Under the pieces are notes generated by a model. It had not been told where the DNA came from and did no database searches. It was given only the letters and a program-made list of their open reading frames with translations. A stretch of 64,000 bases of DNA from Mucilaginibacter sp. CSA2-8R (GTDB lineage: Bacteria > Bacteroidota > Bacteroidia > Sphingobacteriales > Sphingobacteriaceae). This document shows, one piece after another, positions 26,377 through 34,743 of this stretch. Every line of letters begins with the position of its first letter. Position 1 is the stretch's first letter. A program made the position numbers and the translations under genes. Location of the stretch: contig NZ_CP152389.1 in the NCBI RefSeq assembly GCF_038806765.1, positions 248,001 through 312,000 on the forward strand, written 5' to 3'.

Positions 26377-27594
26377 ATGATGATGAGTGCTTTAACTAAA
26401 GATAATCATAGCCAGCTATCACCACTGGTGCTGTGGACGCTTACTGTTGCTACCGGTTTGGTAGTGGCCAACATTTATTATAATCAGCCTTTACTGGGAG
26501 ACATAGCGCAGTCTTTTAAAGTAAGCAACGGTGCTGCCGGTCAATTAGCCATGTTTACCCAAATTGGGTATGCTACAGGCCTGTTATTTATAATACCACT
26601 GGCTGATATGCTGAAACGTAAAAAGATGATGCTTATTGATTTTGCTTTTGTAGTTGCATCGCTGTTATTGGCTGCCAGTGCACAGCAAATGTGGGTATTG
26701 GCAATCAGTAGTTTTTTAATTGGCTTAACTTCGGTTATCCCGCAAATATTGGTAGCAATGGTAGCCCATTTGGCCAAGCCCGAGGAGCGTGGAAAAAAGT
26801 TAGGTACAGTAATGAGCGGGCTTCTCATTGGTATTTTATTATCGCGTACATTAAGTGGTTTTATTGGTGAGCATTTAGGCTGGCGCGCTGTATTTTACAT
26901 AGCTGCCGGGTTGATGCTGGTTATGTGGTTAATGATAGCCATGATTGTACCTGAGGTAGAGCCTGATTATAAAGGCAATTACAGCAGCTTAATGAGATCC
27001 TTATTCTCTTTAGTAAAACAAGAGCCACAACTTCGGTTGGCTGCACTGCGGGGCGGGTTGTGCTTTGCCTGCTTTAGTGCATTCTGGACAACGCTAACCT
27101 TTTTATTACGTGAGCCTCCCTTTAATGAGGGTAGTGCGATAGCTGGTGCATTTGGCTTGATTGGTGCATTCGGCGCTTTGGCCGCTTCGTTGATTGGGCG
27201 GTTGAGTGATAAAATTAGCGCCAACGTGTTAATCACTTATACGTTGCTTTTATTGCTGGTGTCATTTATCATTTTTGCGTTTTTTAGCCGGAGTTGGGCC
27301 GGGCTTATTGTGGGCGTAATCTTGATGGATATGGGCGTGCAGGCTACTCATATTGCTAACCAATCCATTATTTTTGCTTTAAATCCTAATGCCCGCAACC
27401 GCGTTAACACGGTATACATGGTTACGTATTTTGTGGGTGGTGCCTTAGGTACTTTCCTGGCATCACGGCTTTGGAGCAGCTATCATTGGGCAGGCGTATG
27501 TGCAATTGGCATTTCGCTGTCGGCTTTAGTATTAATAGTTCACCTTTTAAGTTTACGAAAGCAGAATACTCTACAAAATCATTCGGGTGCTTGA
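26377..27594 (+). CDS. MFS transporter
   Basis: A 405-residue inner-membrane transporter with 12 predicted membrane segments, a central loop near residue 190-215, and the MFS motif A region IPLADMLKRKKMM after segment 2 and GRLSDKIS after segment 8. The N-terminus SPLVLWTLTVATGLVVANIYYNQP resembles the YgaY/arabinose-efflux-like group of drug or sugar exporters. Substrate unknown. Three consecutive ATG codons (26377, 26380, 26383) make the exact start uncertain. Single gene. Confidence 0.9.
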   Translation: MMMSALTKDNHSQLSPLVLWTLTVATGLVVANIYYNQPLLGDIAQSFKVSNGAAGQLAMFTQIGYATGLLFIIPLADMLKRKKMMLIDFAFVVASLLLAASAQQMWVLAISSFLIGLTSVIPQILVAMVAHLAKPEERGKKLGTVMSGLLIGILLSRTLSGFIGEHLGWRAVFYIAAGLMLVMWLMIAMIVPEVEPDYKGNYSSLMRSLFSLVKQEPQLRLAALRGGLCFACFSAFWTTLTFLLREPPFNEGSAIAGAFGLIGAFGALAASLIGRLSDKISANVLITYTLLLLLVSFIIFAFFSRSWAGLIVGVILMDMGVQATHIANQSIIFALNPNARNRVNTVYMVTYFVGGALGTFLASRLWSSYHWAGVCAIGISLSALVLIVHLLSLRKQNTLQNHSGA

Positions 27595-27756
27595 TACATT
27601 TAGTGCCAGTAAAGAGTGTTTTAAAAACCATATCAATAACTTTGGTTTGGCAAGACTCAAAAATTTATGCTTGTAATTCAGTGTGTTGTGAATGGTTGCG
27701 CCTCTACTATGCAAATTTGGTACGGTATTGGATTAGTATTGGGCAAATCACCAGTT

Positions 27757-27942
27757 ATGGCTACCGTTAATAACGAACCAAAAGATAATCAGGATCAGGA
27801 ATGGGAAAACCCGCAAAATCCTGAAAAGCCCTCAGATGCTCGTGATGATGAACAAATAGATCGTCAGTACGAAGAAGCAAAAAGGCGTAAAGAAAACCTG
27901 AGTGAAACTGATCACATTGACAAAGACATTAAAAAAGATTAA
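27757..27942 (+). CDS. Small acidic hydrophilic protein
   Basis: A 61-residue, strongly charged protein (many Asp, Glu, Lys, Gln) without membrane or signal sequence, probably disordered with a helical centre (EQIDRQYEEAKRRKENL). The ATG at 27757 (MATVNNEPKDNQ) is preferred; an ATG 90 nt upstream would add a Cys-rich stretch of unlike composition. No family recognised. It is followed after 25 nt by another small gene on the same strand. Confidence 0.55.
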   Translation: MATVNNEPKDNQDQEWENPQNPEKPSDARDDEQIDRQYEEAKRRKENLSETDHIDKDIKKD

Positions 27943-27967
27943 TTACTAAATTTATAAAAATACGACT

Positions 27968-28132
27968 ATGAGAAATTACCGTACACCTTCTGTAAGCAAA
28001 ATGGTTAAACGTTTTGACAGCGAATTAAAAGCGTTATTGTTAGAAGACTTAAAAGCAGTTAAAAACGCAAAAAATAAGATTATCGATAGCATAACACAAA
28101 CTATGCAAACTCCATCTTTTAATGCGGCTTAA
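27968..28132 (+). CDS. 54-residue basic helical protein
   Basis: ATG at 27968 to TAA at 28130-28132. The product (starting MRNYRTPSVSKMVKRFDSEL) is basic and mostly helical, with a regular heptad-like centre (KALLLEDLKAVKNAKNKIID). Codon use looks like neighbouring genes. It lies 25 nt after the acidic 61-residue gene and may form a pair with it. Function unknown. Confidence 0.5.
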   Translation: MRNYRTPSVSKMVKRFDSELKALLLEDLKAVKNAKNKIIDSITQTMQTPSFNAA

Positions 28133-28247
28133 CTTGCTTAGTTCTGATTTATAAATAAATACCAAGGGTTATATGATTTAAATGTACCCATTGGTATAAA
28201 TACCTTTCTCTAAGTCGCTATTAAAAATATATTTTACATTACCTATG

Positions 28248-28287
28248 AAACGAAAAAACTCCGGCTTATGCCGGAGTTTTTTCGTTT
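28248..28287. terminator. Terminator overlapping the 3' end of lpxB
   Basis: A perfect 18-bp stem (28248-28265 with 28270-28287) with loop ttat. The lpxB stop codon (28266-28268) lies in the loop and the last five codons lie in one arm. T runs are built into both arms, so it can serve lpxB and the plus-strand small genes. Confidence 0.9.
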
Positions 28288-29390
28288 ACAGTATACTGAA
28301 TAATCAATTCTGCGGCTTTGGCCGATGCTCCCGGATGCCCCATCAAACTATGCAATTTTTTATATTTCTGCATCATTATTTCCAGGTAAGGTTCATTGTG
28401 CAATAGCAAATCAAGTTCATGGGTTAAGGTTTTCGTATTGCATTCATCCTGTATTAACTCTTTTACTGCCGGCTCATCTAAAATAAGGTTAACTAAGGTG
28501 ATGTATTTTATTTTTAAAAACATACGTGCAGCACTTACCATTAACTGGTTGGCCTTATAAACGGCTACTTGTGGCACATTAAACAAAGCGGTTTCAAGCA
28601 CAGCTGTCCCCGACGCTACAATGGCCGCCTCTGCATGGTGTAAAATATCGTAAGTGGCATTAAAAATAATAGGCAATTCTGCCCCGTCTAAGTATTGCTG
28701 ATAATATATAACATCAAAAGCAGGTGCACCGGCTATCACAAATTCGTACCCTATAAAATGGCGGGCTACTTTAACCATCTCTGGCAGCAGCCGACTAATT
28801 TCTTGCTTGCGGCTACCTGGCAGTAAGGCTATAATCTTTTTATCTTGCAGATTATGCTGTGCTAAAAAATCAGGGTTAGGTCTAAAGGCAGCCACGGCAT
28901 CCAGTAAAGGGTTGCCTATGTAATCTACCTGCATATCAAACTTGCGGTAAAAATCTACTTCAAAGGGTAATATGCAAAACAGGTGGTTAACAATCTTTCT
29001 TATTTTATAAACACGTCTTTGGTTCCAGGCCCACACCTTAGGCGATATATAATAGCATACTATTAACCCTTGTTTTTTGGCAAACTCTGCAATTTTTAAG
29101 TTAAAACCCGGAAAGTCAATTAATATTAACACATCAGGTTTCCAGTCAGCAATATCTTGCTTACATTCTTTCATGTTTCGCAGTATTGGGCGCAGGTTTA
29201 ATGCCACCTCTACAAAACCCATGTAGGCCATGCTGGCGTAATGTTTTACTAACGTTCCACCTTCGGCTGCCATCAGGTTACCGCCAAAAAACCTGAAGTT
29301 GGCTTGCGGGTCTTTACCTTTAAGTGCCTTAATCAGGTTAGCGCCATGTAAATCTCCTGAAGCCTCTCCGGCTACCAGATAATATTTCAT
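28266..29390 (-). CDS. lpxB: Lipid-A-disaccharide synthase
   Basis: GT19 enzyme at the inner membrane face that joins UDP-diacylglucosamine and lipid X in lipid A synthesis. The 374 residues show the N-terminal YYLVAGEASGDLHGANLI, IDFPGFNLKIAEFAK, YYISPKVWAWNQRRV, and LLPGSRKQEI motifs of LpxB, and a C-terminal helix that swaps in the dimer. Its start overlaps the stop of the upstream small membrane protein by 4 nt (ATGA), indicating coupling. Confidence 0.97.
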   Translation of the reverse strand: MKYYLVAGEASGDLHGANLIKALKGKDPQANFRFFGGNLMAAEGGTLVKHYASMAYMGFVEVALNLRPILRNMKECKQDIADWKPDVLILIDFPGFNLKIAEFAKKQGLIVCYYISPKVWAWNQRRVYKIRKIVNHLFCILPFEVDFYRKFDMQVDYIGNPLLDAVAAFRPNPDFLAQHNLQDKKIIALLPGSRKQEISRLLPEMVKVARHFIGYEFVIAGAPAFDVIYYQQYLDGAELPIIFNATYDILHHAEAAIVASGTAVLETALFNVPQVAVYKANQLMVSAARMFLKIKYITLVNLILDEPAVKELIQDECNTKTLTHELDLLLHNEPYLEIMMQKYKKLHSLMGHPGASAKAAELIIQYTVNEKTPA

Positions 29391-29653
29391 GAAATCCTTA
29401 CCTTTAAAATCAACACCAGCGCTAACATACTAGCAAAAGTAGCCAGCATTACCCCTTTGCCTGTCTGGTCAGCATTATGTTGAAAGCAAAGCTTTACCAT
29501 GAAAAGGTTAAGCCCAATAGCTACAAGGTAAGGTATGGCTGGTTTATTTAGAATAACAGTATCAGGATAGAGCCTGGCAAATAACACCCAGGCCGCTGCC
29601 GGAAGCAGCACGCCTATCAATAAACCCATCAGGATGGAATTTTTAAGCTGCAT
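29387..29653 (-). CDS. Small membrane protein upstream of lpxB
   Basis: An 88-residue protein with three hydrophobic segments (about residues 8-26, 39-55, 66-84) and a short polar loop QHNADQTGKG. The ATG at 29653 is chosen; an in-frame TTG nine bases upstream would add three residues. The 4-nt overlap with lpxB suggests a shared role in the envelope, but no function is known. In other Bacteroidota a similar small gene sits between surE and lpxB. Confidence 0.75.
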   Translation of the reverse strand: MQLKNSILMGLLIGVLLPAAAWVLFARLYPDTVILNKPAIPYLVAIGLNLFMVKLCFQHNADQTGKGVMLATFASMLALVLILKVRIS

Positions 29654-29730
29654 AATTTTCAAATTTACAATAAGAGGCGATTTTATTATGTTATTTTTAT
29701 CAACTATTTAAAAAAGGTTATTTAAAGAGT

Positions 29731-30294
29731 ATGAAAAAAATAGTTTCGTTTATAATATTAGTTTTATCTGTTTATACGTCGGTTGCTCAAAAAATGGTGC
29801 CGCAAATTAAAAATGGTACTGTACTTAGTTATACCGCTTATGCCCGTGCCTTTGGGCAGTCGTTACCTGCTGTACTTACCATTACAGACTTAAATGCACC
29901 CCTAAAGATTAAATGGATGATTAGCGGATTAGGAACAGGCACGTTCGAAATATCTGCCAAAGCCGTACAGAGCGGCAATAAAATGGCGCTTCGTGAGCCC
30001 GGTTTTAACGAAGTAACCAAACTAAAAGATAACGAAACCCTGGCGTTCCTCTCTAAAGACACATTTAATAACCTTAAAGATAAAAAGAACTTTGAACTGA
30101 ATGGCTTAACATTTAAGGTAGAGGAAAGTGCACCTGCTTACCAGTTGGATGGTAAAGAAGTTGACACTTTTTATGCCGTAAGCGAAAAAGGGAAAGCCAA
30201 AATTTGGGTACTTAATAATCCTGATTTCCCGCTCATCTGCAAAATTGAAGGCACAGCGCAGGGTATAGACCTGTCTTTAAATAGTATACAGTAA
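29731..30294 (+). CDS. Secreted protein of unknown function
   Basis: A 187-residue protein with a signal peptide (MKKIVSFIILVLSVYTSVAQ, cleavage after residue 19 or 20). The mature part is mostly beta-strand by pattern, with repeats of short polar and hydrophobic alternation and no cysteines apart from one near the C-terminus (LICKIEG). It is probably periplasmic. No family recognised. It is the first of two plus-strand genes lying between minus-strand surE and lpxB. Confidence 0.7.
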   Translation: MKKIVSFIILVLSVYTSVAQKMVPQIKNGTVLSYTAYARAFGQSLPAVLTITDLNAPLKIKWMISGLGTGTFEISAKAVQSGNKMALREPGFNEVTKLKDNETLAFLSKDTFNNLKDKKNFELNGLTFKVEESAPAYQLDGKEVDTFYAVSEKGKAKIWVLNNPDFPLICKIEGTAQGIDLSLNSIQ

Positions 30295-30439
30295 ACGCTG
30301 AGATATAATTGCTGATTGGTACAAACAACTTACAGTTGTTTACGTTAAAATGGTTTTGCCGAAGTAATATTGCTGTACCCCGACATTTATAAACCGCTAC
30401 GTTAAAATCCGGCAAGCTATTGAGTAACTCGCAGCTGTT

Positions 30440-31078
30440 ATGATGATTCAATCGCCATTAAGTACCTTTCAGTATATTGTTGATCTGTTAAAAACATCCC
30501 GTACTTATTATTTGGTACTGGTTAATCATAATGGAGATTATGCTTACATCAACGACTATTTTTTAGACAAATACGCCGGTTTTTATAAAGATCAGGCATC
30601 CAGACCTGCATCAGCTGCCCTGCATCCTGATGACCATGATTTAGCTTATCAAACCAGTTTACTTTGCCTGGCTAATCCCGAACAAAGTTTCCATGTAACG
30701 CTACGCAAGCTAAATGGCAAAGGTGGTTACATTATCACTCAATGGGATTTTAAAGCTAATTTGTTGGCAGATGGGAGTATAGAAGGTATTGTTGGGGTAG
30801 GCTACGACATCACCGATTTTGAATCGAGGCAAGATCATATCAAATTCTTAACTACAACCCTGCGCGATGTAGCCTACAAGCAATCACATTTACTGCGACG
30901 ACCGTTAGCTAATATCGTTGGATTGATAGACATCCTTGACGCCAGCCCAATGGATGATGCCGGCAAACTCATCATCCAGATGTTAAAACAAAGCTGTGCT
31001 GAACTAAACCAGGAATTTAACAGCTTTTTAATTAAAGACGGTAGCCATGTGGTGGATGGTTATCAAAAAGTTGAATAG
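30440..31078 (+). CDS. PAS protein with a DHp-like helix but no ATPase domain
   Basis: A 212-residue soluble protein: a PAS/PAC domain at about residues 15-130 (YYLVLVNHNGDYAYINDYFL, ending GVGYDITDFESRQ) followed by a helical hairpin with QSHLLRRPLANIVGLIDIL. This closely resembles the histidine phosphoacceptor segment of the kinase at 8103-9668 (ISHNLRAPVANIAGL), with His150 in the matching place. The HATPase domain is absent and the gene ends cleanly. It may receive phosphate from another kinase, or dimerise only. Function is inferred, not shown. Confidence 0.75.
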   Translation: MMIQSPLSTFQYIVDLLKTSRTYYLVLVNHNGDYAYINDYFLDKYAGFYKDQASRPASAALHPDDHDLAYQTSLLCLANPEQSFHVTLRKLNGKGGYIITQWDFKANLLADGSIEGIVGVGYDITDFESRQDHIKFLTTTLRDVAYKQSHLLRRPLANIVGLIDILDASPMDDAGKLIIQMLKQSCAELNQEFNSFLIKDGSHVVDGYQKVE

Positions 31079-31102
31079 AGCTGTACCTGTTTTTTGGTTT
31101 AA

Positions 31103-31870
31103 TTAAAACTTCCAGTTATTTAGCGCTGCAATGGCATGGTGTGCCGTCATGTCAAACTGAACCGGGACTACGGATACATAGTTGTTATCCAATGCCCATA
31201 CATCCGTATCCTCGCCCTGGTCGTTTAACTGAAAAAGGCCGGTAAGCCAGTAGTAAGGGCGTTGGTACGGGTCAAGCCGCTCGTCAAACTCCTCAGCCCA
31301 TTTGCCTTGCGCCTGCCTGCAAATTTTTATGCCTTTTAACGCATCACCTTTAGGGAAATTAACATTAAGCAAGGTGCCTGCGGGCAAGCCCTGATTTAAA
31401 ACTTGTGTGGCAATTTTTTTTACATACGGAATACATGGTGCAAAATCAGCCTGCTGGGTATAATCGTCGAGCGAAAAGCCGATAGACGGTATGCTTTCGA
31501 TAGCACCTTCTACCGCTGCCGACATGGTGCCGGAATATAATACGTTAATAGAATTGTTTAAGCCATGATTAATGCCCGATACGCATAAATCAGGTTTTTG
31601 GCCTTTAAATACACGGTTCACGGCTAATTTTACACAATCAACCGGTGTACCCGAGCATTTATACATTTCTACGTCTTTATATAAGTCAACCGCATCCAAA
31701 CGCAGTGGCTTACCAATAGTAATGGCATGCCCCATGCCCGATTGGGGGCTATCCGGTGCTACTACTACTACACGGCCTAATTGCTGCATTGCTTCAATCA
31801 GCGCTTTAATACCAGGCGCAGTAATGCCATCATCGTTTACCACCAAAATGGTAGGTTGCTGCTTTTTCAT
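31103..31870 (-). CDS. surE: 5'/3'-nucleotidase SurE
   Basis: A metal-dependent nucleoside 5'-monophosphate phosphatase in the cytoplasm linked to stationary-phase survival. The 255 residues contain ILVVNDDGITAPGI (Asp13, Asp14), the SPQSGMGHAITI motif, and CVSGINHGLNNSINVLYSGT, the hallmark SurE segment. The ATG at 31870 fits the family; a TTG nine bases upstream is not preferred. A TACTTTTG element ends 6 nt before the ATG. It is separated from lpxB by a two-gene plus-strand cassette. Confidence 0.96.
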   Translation of the reverse strand: MKKQQPTILVVNDDGITAPGIKALIEAMQQLGRVVVVAPDSPQSGMGHAITIGKPLRLDAVDLYKDVEMYKCSGTPVDCVKLAVNRVFKGQKPDLCVSGINHGLNNSINVLYSGTMSAAVEGAIESIPSIGFSLDDYTQQADFAPCIPYVKKIATQVLNQGLPAGTLLNVNFPKGDALKGIKICRQAQGKWAEEFDERLDPYQRPYYWLTGLFQLNDQGEDTDVWALDNNYVSVVPVQFDMTAHHAIAALNNWKF

Positions 31871-31876
31871 AGGCTG

Positions 31877-31884
31877 CAAAAGTA
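31877..31884 (-). promoter_or_regulatory. -7 promoter element of surE
   Basis: TACTTTTG on the minus strand, 6 nt before the ATG, implies a leaderless or nearly leaderless transcript. Confidence 0.5.
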
Positions 31885-32080
31885 GGCATTATTTGCTAAT
31901 GCTTAGGTAAGATGTATGGCTTCATCAATGCGCTTGCAATCAAAAAATAAAAAGTTAGAACTTATTTTAAATCTTACGTATAAGGTATAAAACAGGTGAA
32001 ACGTAGGTTCTTATGTTCGTGTTACCTGTTGCTAATTAATACTATTGATAATACAGCGTAACAAAACATCCATACGTTAT

Positions 32081-32878
32081 ATGAGACCCATTTCTATACC
32101 TGCTTATATAGGTAACTATTACTATGAAAAGCAAGATCCTCAGCAGGTGAAAAAGTCCTACCAAAAGTTATACAAAGGCAACCCCGATGTATCTATTGTA
32201 ATGCCTGCTTATAATGAAGAGGCTACCATTGTGCAAACACTAGCCTCATTATGCAGTAACGAAACTCAATGGGCGGTTGAAATTATTGTGGTCAACAATA
32301 ACTCTAAGGATGCTACCGAGGCTCTGGTGAAAGCTTGCGGAGTAACTTGCATACTTGAAACTACACAAGGCATTACGCCCGCACGTAATGCAGGTTTAGC
32401 ACAGGCTAAAGGTAAATATATTTTGAACGCTGATGCTGATACTATCTATCCCAAACACTGGATTGAGGAAATGACTAAACCACTGGCCGCCGAGGACCGC
32501 AATGTGGCTATTACCTACGGCCGTTTTTCTTTTATTCCGGTAGGCAAAACGGGTAGATTCACTTACTTTTTTTATGAGTATCTGTCTGATTTTACCCGGT
32601 TGTACAACAAATACTTTAAAAATGAGGCGGTAAATGTGTATGGGTTTAATTCGGGTTTTAGGCGTGCCGAAGGTTTGCAGGTAGACGGATTTAATCATCC
32701 GCCGGGTACTAACGAAGACGGCTTTCTGGCGCTTAAACTAAAAAATAAAAACTTCGGTAATATGCACCGGGTAGATAATCCGCTGGCCATAGTGTGGACT
32801 ACCGACAGACGCATACAAATAGACGGCGGATTATGGAAAGGTACGGTTAAGCGCTTTAAACGGGTGTTTATTTCATAG
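32081..32878 (+). CDS. Family 2 glycosyltransferase
   Basis: A 265-residue GT-A fold transferase. VSIVMPAYNEEATIVQTL begins the nucleotide-sugar fold near residue 38, NNNSKDAT follows, and the metal-binding DxD is NADADTIYP near residue 122. The C-terminal part holds the conserved NEDGFLALKL acidic region (catalytic base region), followed by a short basic helix. No membrane anchor. The start at 32081 is an ATG; an in-frame TTG at 32045 is less likely. Followed by the receiver protein and sugar transferase on the same strand, suggesting exopolysaccharide synthesis. Confidence 0.9.
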   Translation: MRPISIPAYIGNYYYEKQDPQQVKKSYQKLYKGNPDVSIVMPAYNEEATIVQTLASLCSNETQWAVEIIVVNNNSKDATEALVKACGVTCILETTQGITPARNAGLAQAKGKYILNADADTIYPKHWIEEMTKPLAAEDRNVAITYGRFSFIPVGKTGRFTYFFYEYLSDFTRLYNKYFKNEAVNVYGFNSGFRRAEGLQVDGFNHPPGTNEDGFLALKLKNKNFGNMHRVDNPLAIVWTTDRRIQIDGGLWKGTVKRFKRVFIS

Positions 32879-32992
32879 CTCTTGTTAATAATCAGAACCT
32901 TTTAAACAAAAAAGACGTAACAGGACACTATGCTACCCACCCCTAATAGTCGATTAAACACAAACAAAAATAAAAATATTCAAGCCAATACT

Positions 32993-33400
32993 ATGGGATT
33001 TTCAAACTCAGGGCGAAGTAAAATACTGATTATTGAAGACGATAATTATATGCAACTCATTATGAAAAGGTTTTTAGGCAAAGCCTACGAAATTGAGATC
33101 TGCCCGTCGGCCCTTGAAGCACTTACTTTTTTGCAGAACGGAAATATTCCGGATCTGGTCATATCAGATTTAAATACCCCTAATTTGAGCGGCTTAGACT
33201 TTGTGCAGCAAATTAGCAGCAGTGACTTTTTTAAGTCGATACCAGTAATCATCGTATCGGGCGAAGATAGCTCAGAAGTACGCATCCGTTGTTTAAACCG
33301 CGGCGCCGATGACTTTGTCGTCAAACCATTTAACCCTGCCGAATTGGAAGCCCGTATCCGGGCCATACTGCGCAGAATTGGTAAACCAGTAGCTGTATAA
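32993..33400 (+). CDS. Stand-alone response regulator receiver protein
   Basis: A 135-residue single receiver domain with intact phosphorylation residues: acidic Glu15-Asp16-Asp17, phosphoacceptor Asp59 in LVISDLNTPNLSG, Ser89 in the T/S position and Lys111 in VVKPFNPAEL. There is no output domain. An ATG at 32930 would add 21 polar, Asn-rich residues; I prefer 32993. The stop is 4 nt from the next gene, which starts with a related but degenerate receiver, so the two are probably cotranscribed and may interact. Confidence 0.88.
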   Translation: MGFSNSGRSKILIIEDDNYMQLIMKRFLGKAYEIEICPSALEALTFLQNGNIPDLVISDLNTPNLSGLDFVQQISSSDFFKSIPVIIVSGEDSSEVRIRCLNRGADDFVVKPFNPAELEARIRAILRRIGKPVAV

Positions 33401-33404
33401 TACT

Positions 33405-34610
33405 ATGAATCCTGTTTCTACTAACCGTGGAATTATTGCACTGGTGTGTTTTAGTGATGAGCTGACCATATCTATCAATGAATGTAATTTTCAGGACAAA
33501 CAACTGATGCATTTTAAAAACGGCATGCAGTTGTTTTCGGCCTGGCAAAACAATAACTTAAACATTGTTGCCATTATTTCACAGGATGAAGTGTTGGCGT
33601 CATCTGGCGTTACCTTGCTCGATACCTTAAAAAAGAACCAGATGCCTGATGTGCCGTTCTTTTTAATTGTAAACCATTTTAATGACAACCTGCGTAATTT
33701 GGCGCTGAGTGCCGGTGTAGCTGATGCATTCTGTTTGCCGGCAAATATCGAAAATATCGAGTCGCGCGTAAACTTTCTCACTGAGCATTGGCGGTCTATC
33801 CGTCAGTCGGTAGGTAAGCGCACACAGGCCTTATATAAGGTACCATCGGGCAAGCGGGTGTTTGATATGTTTTTTTCGGGCATGGCCTTGTTAATGTTAT
33901 CGCCGCTGTTTCTTATCATCTATTTGCTGATTAAACTGGAATCTAAAGGTCCTGCTTTTTATTACTCTTTACGTGTGGGTACCGGTTACCAGGTGTTTAA
34001 ATTTTATAAGTTCAGATCGATGTATGTAAATGCCGATCAGCGTTTAAAAGATCTGAAACACTTAAACCAATACGATACGGATGCCGCGGCTAAAAAAGCG
34101 CCCGAAGAAAAACAGGTAATTGAAAATACCTCACGTTTGTGTGCCGATTGTACATCGGCCGGTAAATGCCAGTTTCCTATTTATGCTGATGACGTGCACT
34201 GGTGCGAACGCGAATACATGGATACTAAAAAGTCGAGTGGAGGATCGGCCTTCTTTAAAATTAAAAACGACCCACGTATTACCCGTATCGGTAATTTCAT
34301 CCGTAATACCAGTATTGATGAATTGCCGCAATTATGGAATGTGTTTATTGGCGACATGAGCATTGTAGGTAACCGTCCGCTGCCATTATATGAGGCCGAA
34401 AAACTAACCACCGATAAATATGCATTGCGCTTTCATGCACCAGCCGGCATTACAGGCTTGTGGCAAGTAGAAAAGCGTGGTAAAGGAGATATGAGCGAAG
34501 AAGAACGCCTGATGTTAGATAATGTATATGCCGAAAATCATAGCCTGGTAAATGATGTAAGGCTGATATTAAAAACCATCCCAGCGTTATTGCAAAAAGA
34601 AAGTGTTTAA
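33405..34610 (+). CDS. Sugar transferase with N-terminal pseudo-receiver and Cys cluster
   Basis: A 401-residue bacterial sugar transferase (phosphoglycosyltransferase, WcaJ/PglC family) that starts glycan assembly on undecaprenyl phosphate at the inner membrane. Residues 1-130 resemble a receiver domain without the phosphoacceptor Asp (Gln60 aligns) and without the conserved Lys (Leu111 in CLPANIENI). A membrane/re-entrant helix lies at about 152-176, then KFRSM (202-206), DELPQLWNVFIGDMSIVGNR (305-324) and GITGLWQV (349-356). Between them residues 222-285 form an insert with Cys246, 249, 255, 267. The operon with a receiver protein suggests phospho-signal control. Confidence 0.9.
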   Translation: MNPVSTNRGIIALVCFSDELTISINECNFQDKQLMHFKNGMQLFSAWQNNNLNIVAIISQDEVLASSGVTLLDTLKKNQMPDVPFFLIVNHFNDNLRNLALSAGVADAFCLPANIENIESRVNFLTEHWRSIRQSVGKRTQALYKVPSGKRVFDMFFSGMALLMLSPLFLIIYLLIKLESKGPAFYYSLRVGTGYQVFKFYKFRSMYVNADQRLKDLKHLNQYDTDAAAKKAPEEKQVIENTSRLCADCTSAGKCQFPIYADDVHWCEREYMDTKKSSGGSAFFKIKNDPRITRIGNFIRNTSIDELPQLWNVFIGDMSIVGNRPLPLYEAEKLTTDKYALRFHAPAGITGLWQVEKRGKGDMSEEERLMLDNVYAENHSLVNDVRLILKTIPALLQKESV

Positions 34611-34645
34611 CACTGTTTACTTATTATAGCTTACTAAGTAACCTG

Positions 34646-34680
34646 ATGCCATCCGTTTAACGGATGGCATTGCTATTTTA
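34646..34680 (+). terminator. Terminator after the sugar transferase
   Basis: A 10-bp stem (atgccatccg, 34646-34655, with 34661-34670) and 5-nt loop followed by a weak T-rich stretch. Confidence 0.75.
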
Positions 34681-34731
34681 AGTATTGTGGGGTAATAGTG
34701 TACCATTGTGGATTGCAAACACGAATACCTG

Positions 34732-34739
34732 TATCTTTG
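34732..34739 (+). promoter_or_regulatory. -7 promoter element of aat
   Basis: TATCTTTG lies only 4 nt before the aat ATG at 34744, so the transcript would start at or beside the start codon. Confidence 0.55.
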
Positions 34740-34743
34740 CGCC

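Noticed and set aside
33405..33800. N-terminal region of the sugar transferase as an active receiver
   Set aside because: The phosphoacceptor and conserved Lys positions are replaced, so it is annotated as a pseudo-receiver.
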